Origin: Spiroplasma poulsonii
Lineage (GTDB): Bacteria; Bacillota_I; Bacilli_A; Mycoplasmatales; Mycoplasmataceae
NCBI RefSeq assembly: GCF_009866525.1
Contig: NZ_CM020866.1
Coordinates: 1,888,351 to 1,938,611, forward strand
DNA length: 50,261 bases
Direction: 5' to 3'
Below are positions 41,071-50,261 of this stretch, piece after piece. The notes beneath the pieces are model-generated. The model saw only the letters and a program-made list of their open reading frames with translations, did not search any database and was not told the DNA's origin. Position 1 is the first letter of the stretch, and each line of letters starts with the position of its first letter. The position numbers were made by a program, and so were the translations under genes.

Positions 41071-41271
41071 ATTGAAACATTAAACAAAACATATACTACT
41101 TTTTATAAAGAAACTGTTCAAGTTAAATATCTAAAATTAATTCCATATTTTTTACCAATTGAAGAAGCAAAACAACGAATTAAAAATTTAGTTAATACTT
41201 TAATTCGCATTTTAACAATTATGTCCCCTACTTTTGTTGTTCCCTTAAACATTAATACTAATCGTTACTAA
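41071..41271 (+). pseudogene. 3' fragment of a gene lost to the IS compound
   Basis: Open from the IS border: IETLNKTYTTFYKETVQVKY ... VVPLNINTNRY to TAA 41269-41271, about 66 codons, soluble, with no start. It is codirectional with the orphan promoter at 38.8 kb and may be the end of the same lost gene. Confidence 0.5.
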
Positions 41272-41290
41272 AACTAACGATCACAATATT

Positions 41291-41325
41291 TTTGAAAGAA
41301 AAGTTTAAAAATATGTTATAATTAT
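41291..41325 (+). promoter_or_regulatory. Candidate promoter of mreB4-mreB5
   Basis: TTGAAA (about 41291) and TGTTATAAT (TATAAT near 41316-41321) with a somewhat long spacer of about 19 bases. It is the only good -10 between the IS remnant and mreB4. Confidence 0.45.
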
Positions 41326-41441
41326 TTTGTATTGTATTCTTTATTTACAATCAAATACAGAATTGCAATTCATTTTTACTGATTAATCAAATATATTAAT
41401 CTAACGAAATAAATTAAGAAGAAACAGGAGGACAAAATTAC

Positions 41442-42488
41442 ATGGCTTTATTTAATAATAGCACAAAGAAACCAGCTTTCGTTTCTATGGACTTAGGAAC
41501 TGCTAATACATTGGTGTATGTTTCGGGTTCAGGAATCATTTATAACGAGCCTTCAATTGTTGCTTACAGAATTAAAGAAAACAGAATTATTGCTGTAGGT
41601 GCAGAAGCTTACAAAATGATTGGAAAAGGAAACAAGTCAGTTCGTATTGTTAGACCAATGGTTGATGGAGTTATTACCGATATTCGTGCAACAGAAGCAC
41701 AATTAAGATATATTTTTACAAAACTACGTATTACAAAACAATTAAAACATTCAATTATGTTATTGGCTTGTCCATCAGTTATTACTGAATTAGAAAAAGC
41801 TGCCTTGAAAAAAATTGCAATGAACTTAGGAGCATCTAAAGTTTTCGTTGAAGAAGAAGTTAAAATGGCTGCTTTAGGTGGAGGTGTTGATATTTACAAA
41901 CCTGCTGGAAACTTAGTTGTTGACATGGGTGGAGGAACAACAGATATTGCTGTTATGGCCTCAGGAGACATCGTATTATCTAAATCAGTTAAAGTTGCTG
42001 GAAACTATTTAAACGATGAAGTACAAAAATTCATCCGTTCACAATATGGTCTAGAAATTGGATCAAAAACAGCTGAACAAATTAAAATTGAAATCGGATC
42101 ATTATCGAAATATCCTGATGAAAGAAGAATGAAAGTTTACGGACGTGATGTAGTTTCAGGATTACCAAGAGAAATCGAAGTAACACCAGAAGAAATCCGA
42201 GAAGTATTAAAAGTACCTGTGTCAAGAATTATTGACCTAACAGTACAAGTGTTAGAAGAAACACCGCCTGAATTAGCAGGAGACATTTTCCGTAATGGAA
42301 TTACAATCTGTGGGGGTGGAGCCTTAATTAAAGGAATTGATCGTTACTTTACAGATACATTACAGTTACCATCAAAAATCGGTGAACAACCATTATTAGC
42401 CGTTATTAATGGAACTAAAAAATTCGAATCAGACATCTTTGATATCTTAAGATTAGAATCAATGCATGTAAAAGAATTAAATTACTAA
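41442..42488 (+). CDS. mreB4: Actin-like cytoskeletal protein MreB (probably MreB4)
   Basis: 348 residues, start after AGGAGGAC. Nucleotide-binding motifs: FVSMDLGTANTLVYV (phosphate 1), VVDMGGGTTDIAVMASG (phosphate 2), EEEVKMAALGGG (catalytic Glu), ITICGGGALIKGIDRY (adenosine). Wall-less spiroplasmas carry about five MreB paralogs that, with fibril protein, form the inner ribbon giving helical shape and kinking motility. The assignment to paralog 4 rests on its pairing with the next gene and on memory. Ends VKELNY without a basic tail. 70 bases separate it from mreB5, probably one operon. Confidence 0.93.
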   Translation: MALFNNSTKKPAFVSMDLGTANTLVYVSGSGIIYNEPSIVAYRIKENRIIAVGAEAYKMIGKGNKSVRIVRPMVDGVITDIRATEAQLRYIFTKLRITKQLKHSIMLLACPSVITELEKAALKKIAMNLGASKVFVEEEVKMAALGGGVDIYKPAGNLVVDMGGGTTDIAVMASGDIVLSKSVKVAGNYLNDEVQKFIRSQYGLEIGSKTAEQIKIEIGSLSKYPDERRMKVYGRDVVSGLPREIEVTPEEIREVLKVPVSRIIDLTVQVLEETPPELAGDIFRNGITICGGGALIKGIDRYFTDTLQLPSKIGEQPLLAVINGTKKFESDIFDILRLESMHVKELNY

Positions 42489-42558
42489 AATAGGCTATTA
42501 ATAAGTTATTATTAATATAACTATGAATAGTTATTAAATTGTTAAGGAGGACAAAAAC

Positions 42559-43617
42559 GTGAGACCAGAAACTAGACCATTTATTTCTCTTGACTTAGGA
42601 ACTGCTAATGTTTTAGCGTATGTTTCAGGACAAGGTGTAGTCTACAATGAACCATCATTAATGGCTTATAACAATAAAACTAATAGTTTAATTGCCTTAG
42701 GAAAAGCTGCCTATGATATGGTTGGAAAAACACACGGGGATATTAGAATGGTAACACCATTAGTAGATGGAGTTATCGCAGATATGGAAGCTGCACAAGA
42801 TTTATTAAAACACATCTTTTCAAGAATGAAAATGATGAACATTTGAAAAAATGCTATTGTATTATTAGCATGTCCAAGTGGAGTTACAGAACTTGAAAGA
42901 GAAGCTTTAAAAAATGTTGCTAAAGAAATGGGTGCTGAATTAGTTATTATCGAAGAGGAAGCTAAAATGGCCGCTTTAGGAGCAGGAATTAATATTGAAT
43001 TACCTCAAGGACACTTAATCATTGATATTGGTGGGGGAACAACTGACTTAGCTATTATTTCATCAGGTGATATCGTAGTTTCAAGATCAATTAAAGTTGC
43101 TGGAAGCCACTTTGACGATGATATTCGTAAATACATTCGTTCAGAATACAACATTGCTATTGGGCAAAAAACAGCTGAAGATGTTAAAAAATTCATTGGT
43201 TCATTAGTTAAATACCATAACGAAAGATCAATGCAAATCTATGGACGTGATATTGTTTCAGGATTACCAAAAGAAGCAAAAATTAGTTCAGAAGAAATCA
43301 GAAATGTCTTATTAAATGCATTTTCTAAAATTACAGACTTAGTAATTGAACTATTAGAAAATACACCACCTGAATTAGCAGGAGACATTATGAGAAATGG
43401 AATTACAGTTTGTGGTGGAGGAGCATTAATTAGAAATATTGATAAATACTTCTTTGATATCTTCCAATTACCAACAAAAACTGCTTCAGATCCATTAAAT
43501 TGTGTTATTGAAGGAACAAAAATCTTCGAAAAAACAATTAAGAAAAATATCGAAAATGGTTTGTATAATTTCCAAGAAAAAGGATTATTATCATCATTAG
43601 GTAAAAAAAGAAAATAA
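42559..43617 (+). CDS. mreB5: Actin-like cytoskeletal protein MreB5
   Basis: 352 residues from a GTG start behind AAGGAGGAC; a TGA Trp at codon 97 (MNIWKNA) splits it under the standard code. Motifs FISLDLGTANVLAYV, LIIDIGGGTTDLAIISSG, ITVCGGGALIRNIDKY. The catalytic Glu is residue 134 (IIEEEAKMAALGAG), matching the position I remember for S. citri MreB5. That protein is required for the helical shape and binds membranes partly by a basic C-terminal tail; here the tail ends SSLGKKRK. The terminator follows at once. Confidence 0.95.
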
Positions 43618-43667
43618 ATTGAAACAAAAAAATATTAGAGCAATCTAATATTTTTTTGTTTCAATTT
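43616..43667. terminator. Bidirectional terminator between mreB5 and tatD
   Basis: Perfect 24-base inverted repeat around GCAA, with A7/T7 inside both arms. It serves both convergent transcripts. Confidence 0.92.
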
Positions 43668-43680
43668 TGTTATTTAAAAA

Positions 43681-44451
43681 TTATTCAAGATTAAATAATT
43701 TACGGACATTCTTATTCGTAATACGAATCATTTCTTCAACTGGCATACTTTTTAATTCTGCTAGTTTTTTAACTGTATACATAATGAATTTAGGATAATT
43801 TTTTTGCCCACGGTATGGATCAGGAGTTAAATATGGCGCATCTGTTTCAACCAAAATTTTATTTAATGGTACCATTTTAGCAACTTCACGTAACCGGTCG
43901 GCATTTTTAAAAGTAATATTTCCTGCAAATGAAAGATAAAATCCTAAATCTAAAAATTTTTCTGCCATTTCAATTGTTCCATTATAACAATGCATCAAAC
44001 CATTTTTAATTTTTTGTGTTTTTAATATTTCATAACAATCTTCATAAGCATCACGACAGTGAATTGCTACAGGAAGGTTGTGCTCCTTTGCTAATTCAAG
44101 TTGTTTGATAAATCAATGTTTTTGCAAGTCTGGTGAAACATTCTTATGGTAATAGTCCAATCCAATTTCACCAACAGCAATTACTTTATCGCTATTTAAT
44201 AACTGATCTAATTTTGTTAAATCTGTCGCACCATATTCAGCAACACCTGTTGGATGAATTCCAATTGTTGCAAAAACATTATCATATTGCATTGCATGGC
44301 GAACTGCTGCTTTACTCGTTTTTAAATCATATCCAACATTATTAAGCCAGTAAACACCACTGATTTTGGCATCAGCAATTATTGCTGAAGTCTCTTCGTT
44401 TTCATATTCATGTGACATTAAATGACAGTGTGTATCAAAGATTCCTTGCAT
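43681..44451 (-). CDS. tatD: TatD-family metal-dependent DNase
   Basis: 256 residues, normal length. Metal ligands: His pair in FDTHCHLM, Glu in VGEIGLDYYHK, His in AIHCRDAY, His in MHCYNG, Asp in VETDAPYLTPDPYRG. It is a TIM-barrel 3'-5' exonuclease for DNA quality control or turnover. Start ATG 44451, behind AGGAGGAAAAT, nine bases after the mnmE stop, so likely cotranscribed with mnmE. Confidence 0.95.
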
Positions 44452-44460
44452 ATTTTCCTC

Positions 44461-45804
44461 CTATTTTCCTAGGCAATATCTACTAAAAATTGTTGTCAAT
44501 AAATCATCTTCATAATTTTCGCCTAGAATCTCACCTAATATTTCCCAAGCCTCATGTAAGTCAACATTAATAATATCAACCGGAAATCCACTCGTAGTAT
44601 TATTATATGCATTTTTTATTGAATTTGCTACCTTCTCTAACAAAGAAATTTGTTTTATATTTGACAAAACTAACTGATCATCCTTAATAAGATGCTCAGT
44701 GTTATATAATATTAAAATCTTATCAATTAATGCTTTAATATCCCGGTTTAAAGCAGAAATACCAACTAAATGCTTATCTACGTTGGGTTTATTAACATTA
44801 GGTAAATCAATTTTATTTAAAACTAATAAATACTCTTTGTTTTTAATTAATGCTTTGACGTCAGCATCTAATTCAACTAAATCCAAAACATTATCGGCAA
44901 CAACTAAGACTAAATCAGCATTTTCAACTTGTTGTCGTGCTTTTTCAATTCCAATTTGTTCAATTTTATCAACTGTTTCACGTAATCCAGCAGTATCAAT
45001 AATGTTTAATGTTAGCGGTCCTAAGTTAATTTTTCCTTCTACAATATCTCTTGTTGTTCCTGGTATCTCAGAAACAATCGCTTTATCTTCATTCATTAAA
45101 GAATTTAGTAATGAGGATTTTCCCACATTTGATTTTCCAAGAATTAACACATTAATTCCCTGATTAATAATTTTCCCAACTTTACTAATTTTAACTAAAT
45201 CATTGATTTTTTGTTCTAAAACAAATAACCGTTGATTTAATTCTTGTGTTGTTAAGTCACCAACTCCATCATACTCTGGATAATCAATATTTACTTCAAT
45301 GTTGGCAATAATATCTAATAATTCATCACGATAAGCACTAATTAAGTGTGTATTTTTATTCTGTAAATTATTTAAAGCTATTTTAGCACTCGTATCATTT
45401 GTCGCGTTAACCAAATCGTTAATTGCATCGGTTTGGACTAAATTAAGCTTCCCATTTAAAAAAGCTCGTTGGGAAAACTCCCCGCGGTTAGCTAATCGTG
45501 CCCCATTCTTTAACAATAACTTAATAATTTTATTAGTAACCAAAACACCCCCATGACAATTAATTTCAATAATATCTTCACCAGTAAATGAATTTGGCTT
45601 TTCAAAACAAACTAAAATAACTTGATCAATTGTTTCTTTACCATCGATTAAGTAACCATAGTAAACCTGGTTTCCACTAGGAACTACTGCTTTTAAAAAG
45701 ATTTTATTAATAATTTTATAACTATCAGGCCCTGACATGCGAATAATTGAAATTGCTTGTTTTACCATCGCCGTTGCTGGGGCAACTATTGTATCTTCAA
45801 ACAT
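44461..45804 (-). CDS. mnmE: tRNA modification GTPase MnmE
   Basis: 447 residues. N-terminal tetrahydrofolate-binding domain (MFEDTIVAPATAMVKQAISI, FTGEDIIEINCHGG), helical domain, and an inserted G domain at ~220-370: GKSNVGKSSLLNSL (G1), GTTRD (G2), DTAGLRET (G3), LNKIDL (G4), SALN (G5). It ends with the catalytic Cys motif SRYCLGK. With MnmG it makes the cmnm5 group at wobble uridine 34. Place in the rpmH-rnpA-yidC-khpB-mnmE series is conserved across Firmicutes and Mollicutes. Confidence 0.97.
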   Translation of the reverse strand: MFEDTIVAPATAMVKQAISIIRMSGPDSYKIINKIFLKAVVPSGNQVYYGYLIDGKETIDQVILVCFEKPNSFTGEDIIEINCHGGVLVTNKIIKLLLKNGARLANRGEFSQRAFLNGKLNLVQTDAINDLVNATNDTSAKIALNNLQNKNTHLISAYRDELLDIIANIEVNIDYPEYDGVGDLTTQELNQRLFVLEQKINDLVKISKVGKIINQGINVLILGKSNVGKSSLLNSLMNEDKAIVSEIPGTTRDIVEGKINLGPLTLNIIDTAGLRETVDKIEQIGIEKARQQVENADLVLVVADNVLDLVELDADVKALIKNKEYLLVLNKIDLPNVNKPNVDKHLVGISALNRDIKALIDKILILYNTEHLIKDDQLVLSNIKQISLLEKVANSIKNAYNNTTSGFPVDIINVDLHEAWEILGEILGENYEDDLLTTIFSRYCLGK

Positions 45805-45865
45805 TTTTTTAAAACTCCTCTTTGCTGTGCTAAATTATATCAAACTTTATAACAGAACCTAACCA

Positions 45866-46452
45866 TTATTTCTTATTGCTATATTTAATAACAATTTGAC
45901 GGGCATTTTCTGGCCCAATTGATTTTGAAATTAAATTTTGCAACTTTAAAATAGTTTTATGAACTAACTTTTGTTGGTTTTTGTTCATAACAGGTAAAAT
46001 ATAATCTTTTTTGATAATTAAACTTTATTAATTATCTTGCGAAGACTTTCAAGTAGAATTGATTCATTGTAGTTAAAAGCAATCGTAATTTTAAAATTAT
46101 TTTGAAATTTTCGACTAATATATGTATGTAATAGATTTTCTAAGATAAAAATAAACTCAAAGACATTAATATTAAGGGTTAAATCTTTGACATCTAACAT
46201 AATTAGAATTTGTTTATTATGATATGAAAAAGACATCTCATAATCTTTTGATAATAAGATATCTTCAATGATAATTTTTAAACGCTCTTCACAAAAAGTA
46301 ATAATATCATCAATCTCAAAAAGAGTTACATGTAATCGTTCAAAAAAAATGTTTTTTGTAAATAATTCTGTTTTATAAAAATATGTTTTCGATGAACTAT
46401 TTAAAAATTTTTTGAATTTTTTTTGTGATTTAAATTCTTTAACAAAAAGCAT
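45866..46452 (-). pseudogene. khpB: KhpB (Jag) RNA-binding protein, frameshifted between KH and R3H domains
   Basis: ATG 46452 shares one base with the yidC stop (TAATG). The first frame (144 aa) covers a Jag-N-like start (MLFVKEFKSQKKFKKFLNSS) and a KH-like domain (FIFILENLLHTYISRKFQNN), ending RKIINKV-TAA at 46018. The next frame continues as IIKKDYILPVMNKNQQKLVH ... SIGPENARQIVIKYSNKK to 45866, an R3H domain end. The whole is 587 bases, not a multiple of three. Either an indel near 46015-46025 broke the gene or the read is wrong there. A separate short R3H protein from ATG 45989 is also possible. Confidence 0.7.
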
Positions 46453-47729
46453 TATTCTTTATTTTTCTTCTTACTATGTAAAGAGAATTTTGATTTTTTT
46501 GGTTTTGTTTTTATTGGGTTATAAGAAACTTTATTATCTTCACTTGTTTTTGTTGGTTTTGTTTTTGTTACTTCAACAACTTCTGCATTACCAATTGTTG
46601 TTAATTTTGGTTTACGAATAAATAAATTCTTAATTTTTTGTCATACTGATTCACTATTTTTATTTTTTTTGCCACGTTTTTTAATTCGTAAGAAATGAAA
46701 CCCTAAAGTCTGTAAAATTTGAATTACCGCAGAGAAAATCCAATAAATAGCAACCCCTGACGCAATCGAAATTGTAACTACAAAGAAAACAATAATCATT
46801 ACCCCTTGCATGATAAACTGACGCTTACGGGCCTTTTTCTGTTCTTTTGTAATAACTTTTGTTTTACGAAGGTTTAAAATCGTTGGTAAGATCATTGACA
46901 CAACTTGAATTGGTAAATAAACAAATAATAACGCTAAATAGACATAATTTTCACTCGTAATCATATCTCAGGGCTTTTCAATTAAAGAAATTTGCCCAAT
47001 TGTTGCCATTTTTAACTCGCGAGTTGCTCGCACAACGGTATACATCGCAATTAAAAATGGAATCGATAAGAATGACGAACCAATTGTGGATAAGGGGGAA
47101 ACTCCTTCCTTCCGATATAATTGCATCATTTCCATTTGTTGTTTTTGTTTAGCAGCAGAATCCTTTGAACCTTTATATTTTGCTTGGATTTCTGCTTGTT
47201 TAATTTGCATTAACTGCATTTTATCTTGATTACGCTGGGCTTTTCAACTAAACATTAAAGTAATTAACCGAACAATTAACGAAGTTAAGAAAAGTGTTCC
47301 AATGATTCCAGCTCCATTATCTAAACCACCAAATCCATAAATTAAATTAACTAAAATTCAGGCAATTGGAAAAACAAAACAACCATAAAACGGTGACGTT
47401 GTTTTTACAAAAGCATCAGCCCATGTTCTAATAGCTAAATAAGGATATTCAAATAATTGTCCATTTTCAAAATGAAAAAAGTGTTCTTTTCCGACATTAG
47501 TTTTTCCTAAAATAATTTCAAAAAAAACTCCTGGTTTATATACTCTTTGGCCAGAAACATCTAAAATTTGGGCTGTTCCAAACTTAGGAACCATCATTTG
47601 TCCACAGCCTCATAACATTGATATAATTAAAAAAAGATACAAAATTAATTTTGTTCATTTTAAGGCAATTGAATATCAAGGTTTTCGTGTTCTTTTCCCA
47701 TCTGAGAAAATATAATCACGATAGTTCAC
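46452..47729 (-). CDS. yidC: Membrane protein insertase YidC
   Basis: 425 residues from GTG 47729 (AAGGAGGCGTAATA upstream). N-terminal helix WTKLILYLFLIISMLWGCGQ, a short exported loop, then the core with five helices: GAGIIGTLFLTSLIVRLITL (Arg in the groove), FLSIPFLIAMYTVVRA, YVYLALLFVYLPIQVVSMIL, MQGVMIIVFFVVTISIASGV. The loop KQAEIQAKYKGSKDSAAKQKQQMEMMQLYRKEGVSPL is the usual cytoplasmic hairpin. A long basic C-terminal tail binds ribosomes. The N-terminal LWGCGQ looks like a lipobox. It inserts membrane proteins with or without Sec. Confidence 0.95.
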
Positions 47730-47744
47730 TATTACGCCTCCTTT

Positions 47745-48062
47745 TTACATCTTGATTTGGTTTAATAAAACTTTTTTATTAACTAAGTAACTACTACTAA
47801 AATATGGTTTTCTAACAATAATAATTTGATCATAACCTTCTGTAGTTGAAAAATCAAATGATAGCATAGTTCTAATTTGTCTTTTTGCTTTATTTCTAAC
47901 AACAGCATTTCCTAATTTTTTACCAACGGATATTCCAAAACGATGATAATTAAGATCATTTTTTTTAAAATAAATAAAATAAGTGTTAGTTTTAATAAAA
48001 GAACGATTATTTATTATTTTTTGAAATTCATAATTCTTTTTAACAATAATTTTTTTTTTCAC
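47745..48062 (-). CDS. rnpA: Ribonuclease P protein component
   Basis: 105 residues from GTG 48062 (VKKKIIVKKNYEFQKIINNR). A TTG four codons upstream is an alternative; neither has a good ribosome site. Hallmarks: FGISVGKKLGNAVVRNKAKRQIR, the basic RNR-type helix that binds RNase P RNA. It lies 42 bases downstream of rpmH and 15 bases before yidC. Confidence 0.93.
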   Translation of the reverse strand: MKKKIIVKKNYEFQKIINNRSFIKTNTYFIYFKKNDLNYHRFGISVGKKLGNAVVRNKAKRQIRTMLSFDFSTTEGYDQIIIVRKPYFSSSYLVNKKVLLNQIKM

Positions 48063-48104
48063 ATTTTTACACAAATAGAAAAATAAAGTATCTTACCAAC
48101 TAAA

Positions 48105-48239
48105 TTAAGCTGATAATAATTTTCTTCCTTTCGCTCTTCTTCTACTTAAAACTTTACGGCCTGAAGCTGATTGCATTCTTGCTCGAAAGCCATGTGTCCG
48201 TTTATGTTTAATTTTGCTTGGTTGTCATGTTCTTTTCAT
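48105..48239 (-). CDS. rpmH: 50S ribosomal protein L34
   Basis: 44 residues: [20 protein letters not shown] ... [18 protein letters not shown], with Trp5 encoded by TGA. Too short and TGA-containing to be noticed under the standard code. AAGGAGGTGCTAGCA precedes the ATG. First gene of the rpmH-rnpA-yidC-khpB-mnmE-tatD series. Confidence 0.97.
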
Positions 48240-48348
48240 TGCTAGCACCTCCTTATGATACAAATTATTAAGATATCATATAAATAATATATGAATTAAA
48301 AAGAAATATCAATTAAAATAATATTTTTTTAAAAATATTAGATATTTT

Positions 48349-48377
48349 AAAACCTGATTTAAAAAAATCAGGTTTTA
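48349..48377 (-). terminator. Terminator of guaB
   Basis: AAAACCTGATTT / AAATCAGGTTTT with an A5 loop, 11 bases past the guaB stop. Confidence 0.88.
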
Positions 48378-48387
48378 AAAATTAATC

Positions 48388-49833
48388 TTATTTTGTGTAA
48401 TTTGGTGGTTCTTTTGTAATTGCAATGTCATGGGGATGTGACTCTTTTAAACCATTATTTGAGATTTCAACAAATTGTGCTGTTTTTTGTAATGTTGCAA
48501 TATTTTTGGCACCACAGTAACCAAACCCACTTCGTAACCCACCAATAAATTGGAAAAGAATATCACTTAATTTTCCTTTTAATAAAACACGACCTTCAAC
48601 CCCTTCGGGCACTAATTTACGGTTCTTATCTTGAAAATAACGATCAGCACTACCCTTTTTCATTGCTGTTAAAGAACCCATTCCCATATATGTTTTATAT
48701 TTTTTACCTTCAACAATCATTTCTTCACCAGGTGCCTCCAGAGTTGCCGCAAAAACTGACCCCATCATAACCGCAGCACCGCCAGCTGCTAAAGCTTTAA
48801 CAACATCACCAGAGTATTTAATACCACCATCAGCAATAATGGGAACCCCTTTTGGGGCACAAACTTCATAAACATCATTAATAGCTGTAATTTGGGGAAC
48901 TCCAACACCAGCAACAATTCTAGTTGTACAAATGCTTCCTGGCCCTACTCCTACTTTAATTGCATCAGCACCAGCAGCTATTAAATCTAGTGCTCCCGCT
49001 CCTGTCACAACATTTCCAGCAATAAGTTCCAGGGTTGGAAAAGCCTTTTTGATTTTGCTGACCATCGTAATAATTCCTTGACTATGCCCATGAGCAGAAT
49101 CAACAACAATCACATCAACAGCAGCAGCAACCAGTTTTTCAACTCGTAACAAAGTGTTTTCATCAATTCCAACAGCAGCGCCCACTCGTAACCGTCCTTG
49201 ATCATCTTTACAAGCATTAGGATACTCATCACGATTATTAATATCTTTAATTGTGATTAATCCTTTTAAAATATTTTTAGCATTAACAATCGGTAATTTT
49301 TCGATTCGATTATTTAATAAGATTTCTTTTGCTTGCTCTAAATTAATTTTTTCATGAGTTGTAATTAAATTTTTTACTGTCATAAAATCAGCAACTGGTG
49401 CTGATAAATCATGGCAAGCTCGAATATCACGATTTGTAATAATCCCTAATAATTTATTTTCTTCATCAACAATTGGCAATCCTGAAATGCGATATTGTGC
49501 CATAATATTTTCAGCATCTTGAACAGTCATTGTTGGTTTTAAAGTAATTGGATTAATAATAAAACCTGATTCATTTCGTTTTACTTTTTCAACTTCTGCC
49601 GCTTGTTCATCAATTGATAAATTTTTATGAATAATTCCAATTCCACCTTCACGAGCAATTGCAATTGCCAATTTTGATTCAGTAACCGTATCCATTGCTG
49701 AAGATAAAAAGGGAATATTTAATTCAATATTTTTTGTTATTTTAGTTCTTAAATCAATTTGATAAGGTAAAATATCTGATTTTTGTGGAACTAATAATAA
49801 ATCATTAAAAGTATAAGATTTTTTAATTTGCAT
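48388..49833 (-). CDS. guaB: IMP dehydrogenase
   Basis: 481 residues from ATG 49833 (GGAGGAGAAAAAC upstream); the ATG 48 bases further up lies in the leader and is rejected. The barrel start is [16 protein letters not shown]; a CBS pair spans ~90-200 ([20 protein letters not shown]). Catalytic loop [18 protein letters not shown] contains the active Cys, and the mobile flap [20 protein letters not shown] is complete. It oxidises IMP to XMP, the committed step to GMP. A purine riboswitch lies in its leader. It sits between rpmH and oriC, an unusual place. Confidence 0.97.
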   Translation of the reverse strand: MQIKKSYTFNDLLLVPQKSDILPYQIDLRTKITKNIELNIPFLSSAMDTVTESKLAIAIAREGGIGIIHKNLSIDEQAAEVEKVKRNESGFIINPITLKPTMTVQDAENIMAQYRISGLPIVDEENKLLGIITNRDIRACHDLSAPVADFMTVKNLITTHEKINLEQAKEILLNNRIEKLPIVNAKNILKGLITIKDINNRDEYPNACKDDQGRLRVGAAVGIDENTLLRVEKLVAAAVDVIVVDSAHGHSQGIITMVSKIKKAFPTLELIAGNVVTGAGALDLIAAGADAIKVGVGPGSICTTRIVAGVGVPQITAINDVYEVCAPKGVPIIADGGIKYSGDVVKALAAGGAAVMMGSVFAATLEAPGEEMIVEGKKYKTYMGMGSLTAMKKGSADRYFQDKNRKLVPEGVEGRVLLKGKLSDILFQFIGGLRSGFGYCGAKNIATLQKTAQFVEISNNGLKESHPHDIAITKEPPNYTK

Positions 49834-49910
49834 GTTTTTCTCCTCCAAAAGATTTAATACAAAATTGAATAAAAGAAACATGATCTTAACAAATTAAAAA
49901 TAAATTAAGA

Positions 49911-49974
49911 CCTATAGTTAATTAATTTAGGGTTAACTGTAGAGACACCAGACCATATTTCTAGTATATATAGG
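49911..49974 (-). promoter_or_regulatory. Purine riboswitch aptamer upstream of guaB
   Basis: A 64-base aptamer on the guaB strand. P1 pairs CCTATA (49969-49974) with TATAGG (49911-49916). P2 pairs ACTAGA (49960-49965) with TCTGGT (49947-49952) around the seven-base loop AATATGG (49953-49959). J2/3 is GTCTCTAC (49939-49946). P3 has loop ACCCTAAAT (49925-49933). J3/1 has ACTAT with C at 49917, the position called C74 in the B. subtilis xpt aptamer, which predicts guanine-type specificity. The expression platform (49834-49910) has TCTTAA/TTAAGA pairing but no strong terminator, so translational control is possible. Confidence 0.85.
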
Positions 49975-50261
49975 AAAATATATTATAGTATTAAATTATA
50001 TTGATTATAACAAAAAATTAGAAAGGAACCAACAAAATCTACATTTAAATTGTTTTCCACAAAGAAAAATTTTAAATCACAAAAATTGTTAATAATGTGG
50101 AAAAAGATATAATTATTCAATAAAAATAAGCGTTTTATAAAAAAATAAAAAAATATTATATGTGGAAAACCCTTAATATTTCTTAAATTAAATTATTTTT
50201 TGCGACTTTTCCACATCTTTTATTTATAATTAATAAGATAAAAACTAATGGAGATGAAATA
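49975..50261. other. Chromosomal origin region oriC (left part)
   Basis: Four identical DnaA boxes TTTTCCACA: 50053-50061 (+), 50096-50104 (-), 50161-50169 (-) and 50207-50215 (+). An almost pure A/T segment at 50105-50160 would be the unwinding element. There is no gene; dnaA is expected just past the right edge. The nearby rpmH-rnpA-yidC-khpB-mnmE series supports the origin. The guaB promoter (TATAAT-like near 49986) lies at its left side. Confidence 0.85.

Noticed and set aside
44699-45163. 154-codon plus-strand frame
   Set aside because: Antisense to the mnmE G domain; no independent evidence.
1-50261. CRISPR arrays and tRNA genes
   Set aside because: No regularly spaced direct repeats with unique spacers were seen, and I found no T-loop motif with matching acceptor stems on either strand by eye.

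Overview
The window comes from a Spiroplasma chromosome, most likely of the citri clade. The DNA is very AT-rich and nearly every long gene reads through in-frame TGA codons where conserved proteins have Trp (L34 starts MKRTW), so UGA encodes Trp. There are two adjacent mreB genes, the second matching my memory of S. citri MreB5 in length and catalytic Glu134, many signal peptides of the MKKLL...C lipoprotein type, and no sign of cell-wall genes. Coordinates below read TGA as Trp, so many genes are longer than standard-code ORFs suggest.

Region 1 (1-15.6 kb) is part of a tailed-phage prophage that continues off the left edge. The rightward late genes are a terminase end, a small gene, portal, a 1067-aa structural protein, scaffold, major capsid, a KTSC-like protein, a probable head-tail adaptor and two membrane proteins. 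Two leftward surface-protein cargo genes sit between the 1067-aa gene and the scaffold. A converging leftward early operon encodes SSB, a PD-(D/E)XK nuclease, an ERF annealing protein, a RuvC-like resolvase and small proteins. It starts at a hairpin-rich noncoding stretch (14.9-15.6 kb). The first three late genes carry frameshifts.

Region 2 (15.9-33.4 kb) is chromosome reshaped by insertion sequences: ldhD and an AEC permease, rplK-rplA with an L1-type leader, ptsI with an in-frame stop, and a 2.4-kb lipoprotein block present twice, in which both copies have decayed by different mutations. The IS5-family element (1065 bp, transposase made by -1 frameshifting at A7) occurs at 18.2, 26.7, 30.9, 31.9 and 40.0 kb, with a short extra end at 30.9 kb. 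The IS3-family element occurs at 23.1 and 38.9 kb.

Region 3 (33.5-41.3 kb) holds a Cys-rich HxlR regulator beside a giant FtsX-type permease, a frameshifted beta-propeller surface protein, and an IS3/IS5 compound that replaced a gene.

Region 4 (41.4-50.3 kb) is the conserved origin-side core: mreB4-mreB5, tatD, mnmE, khpB (frameshifted), yidC, rnpA, rpmH, guaB behind a purine riboswitch, then oriC with four identical DnaA boxes at the right edge.

The most interesting signals are a spiralin-like domain on the phage capsid C-terminus, a (TA)n repeat inside the promoter spacer of a prophage surface-protein gene, a purine riboswitch before guaB, and an ATG-to-ACG start change in a cargo lipoprotein.
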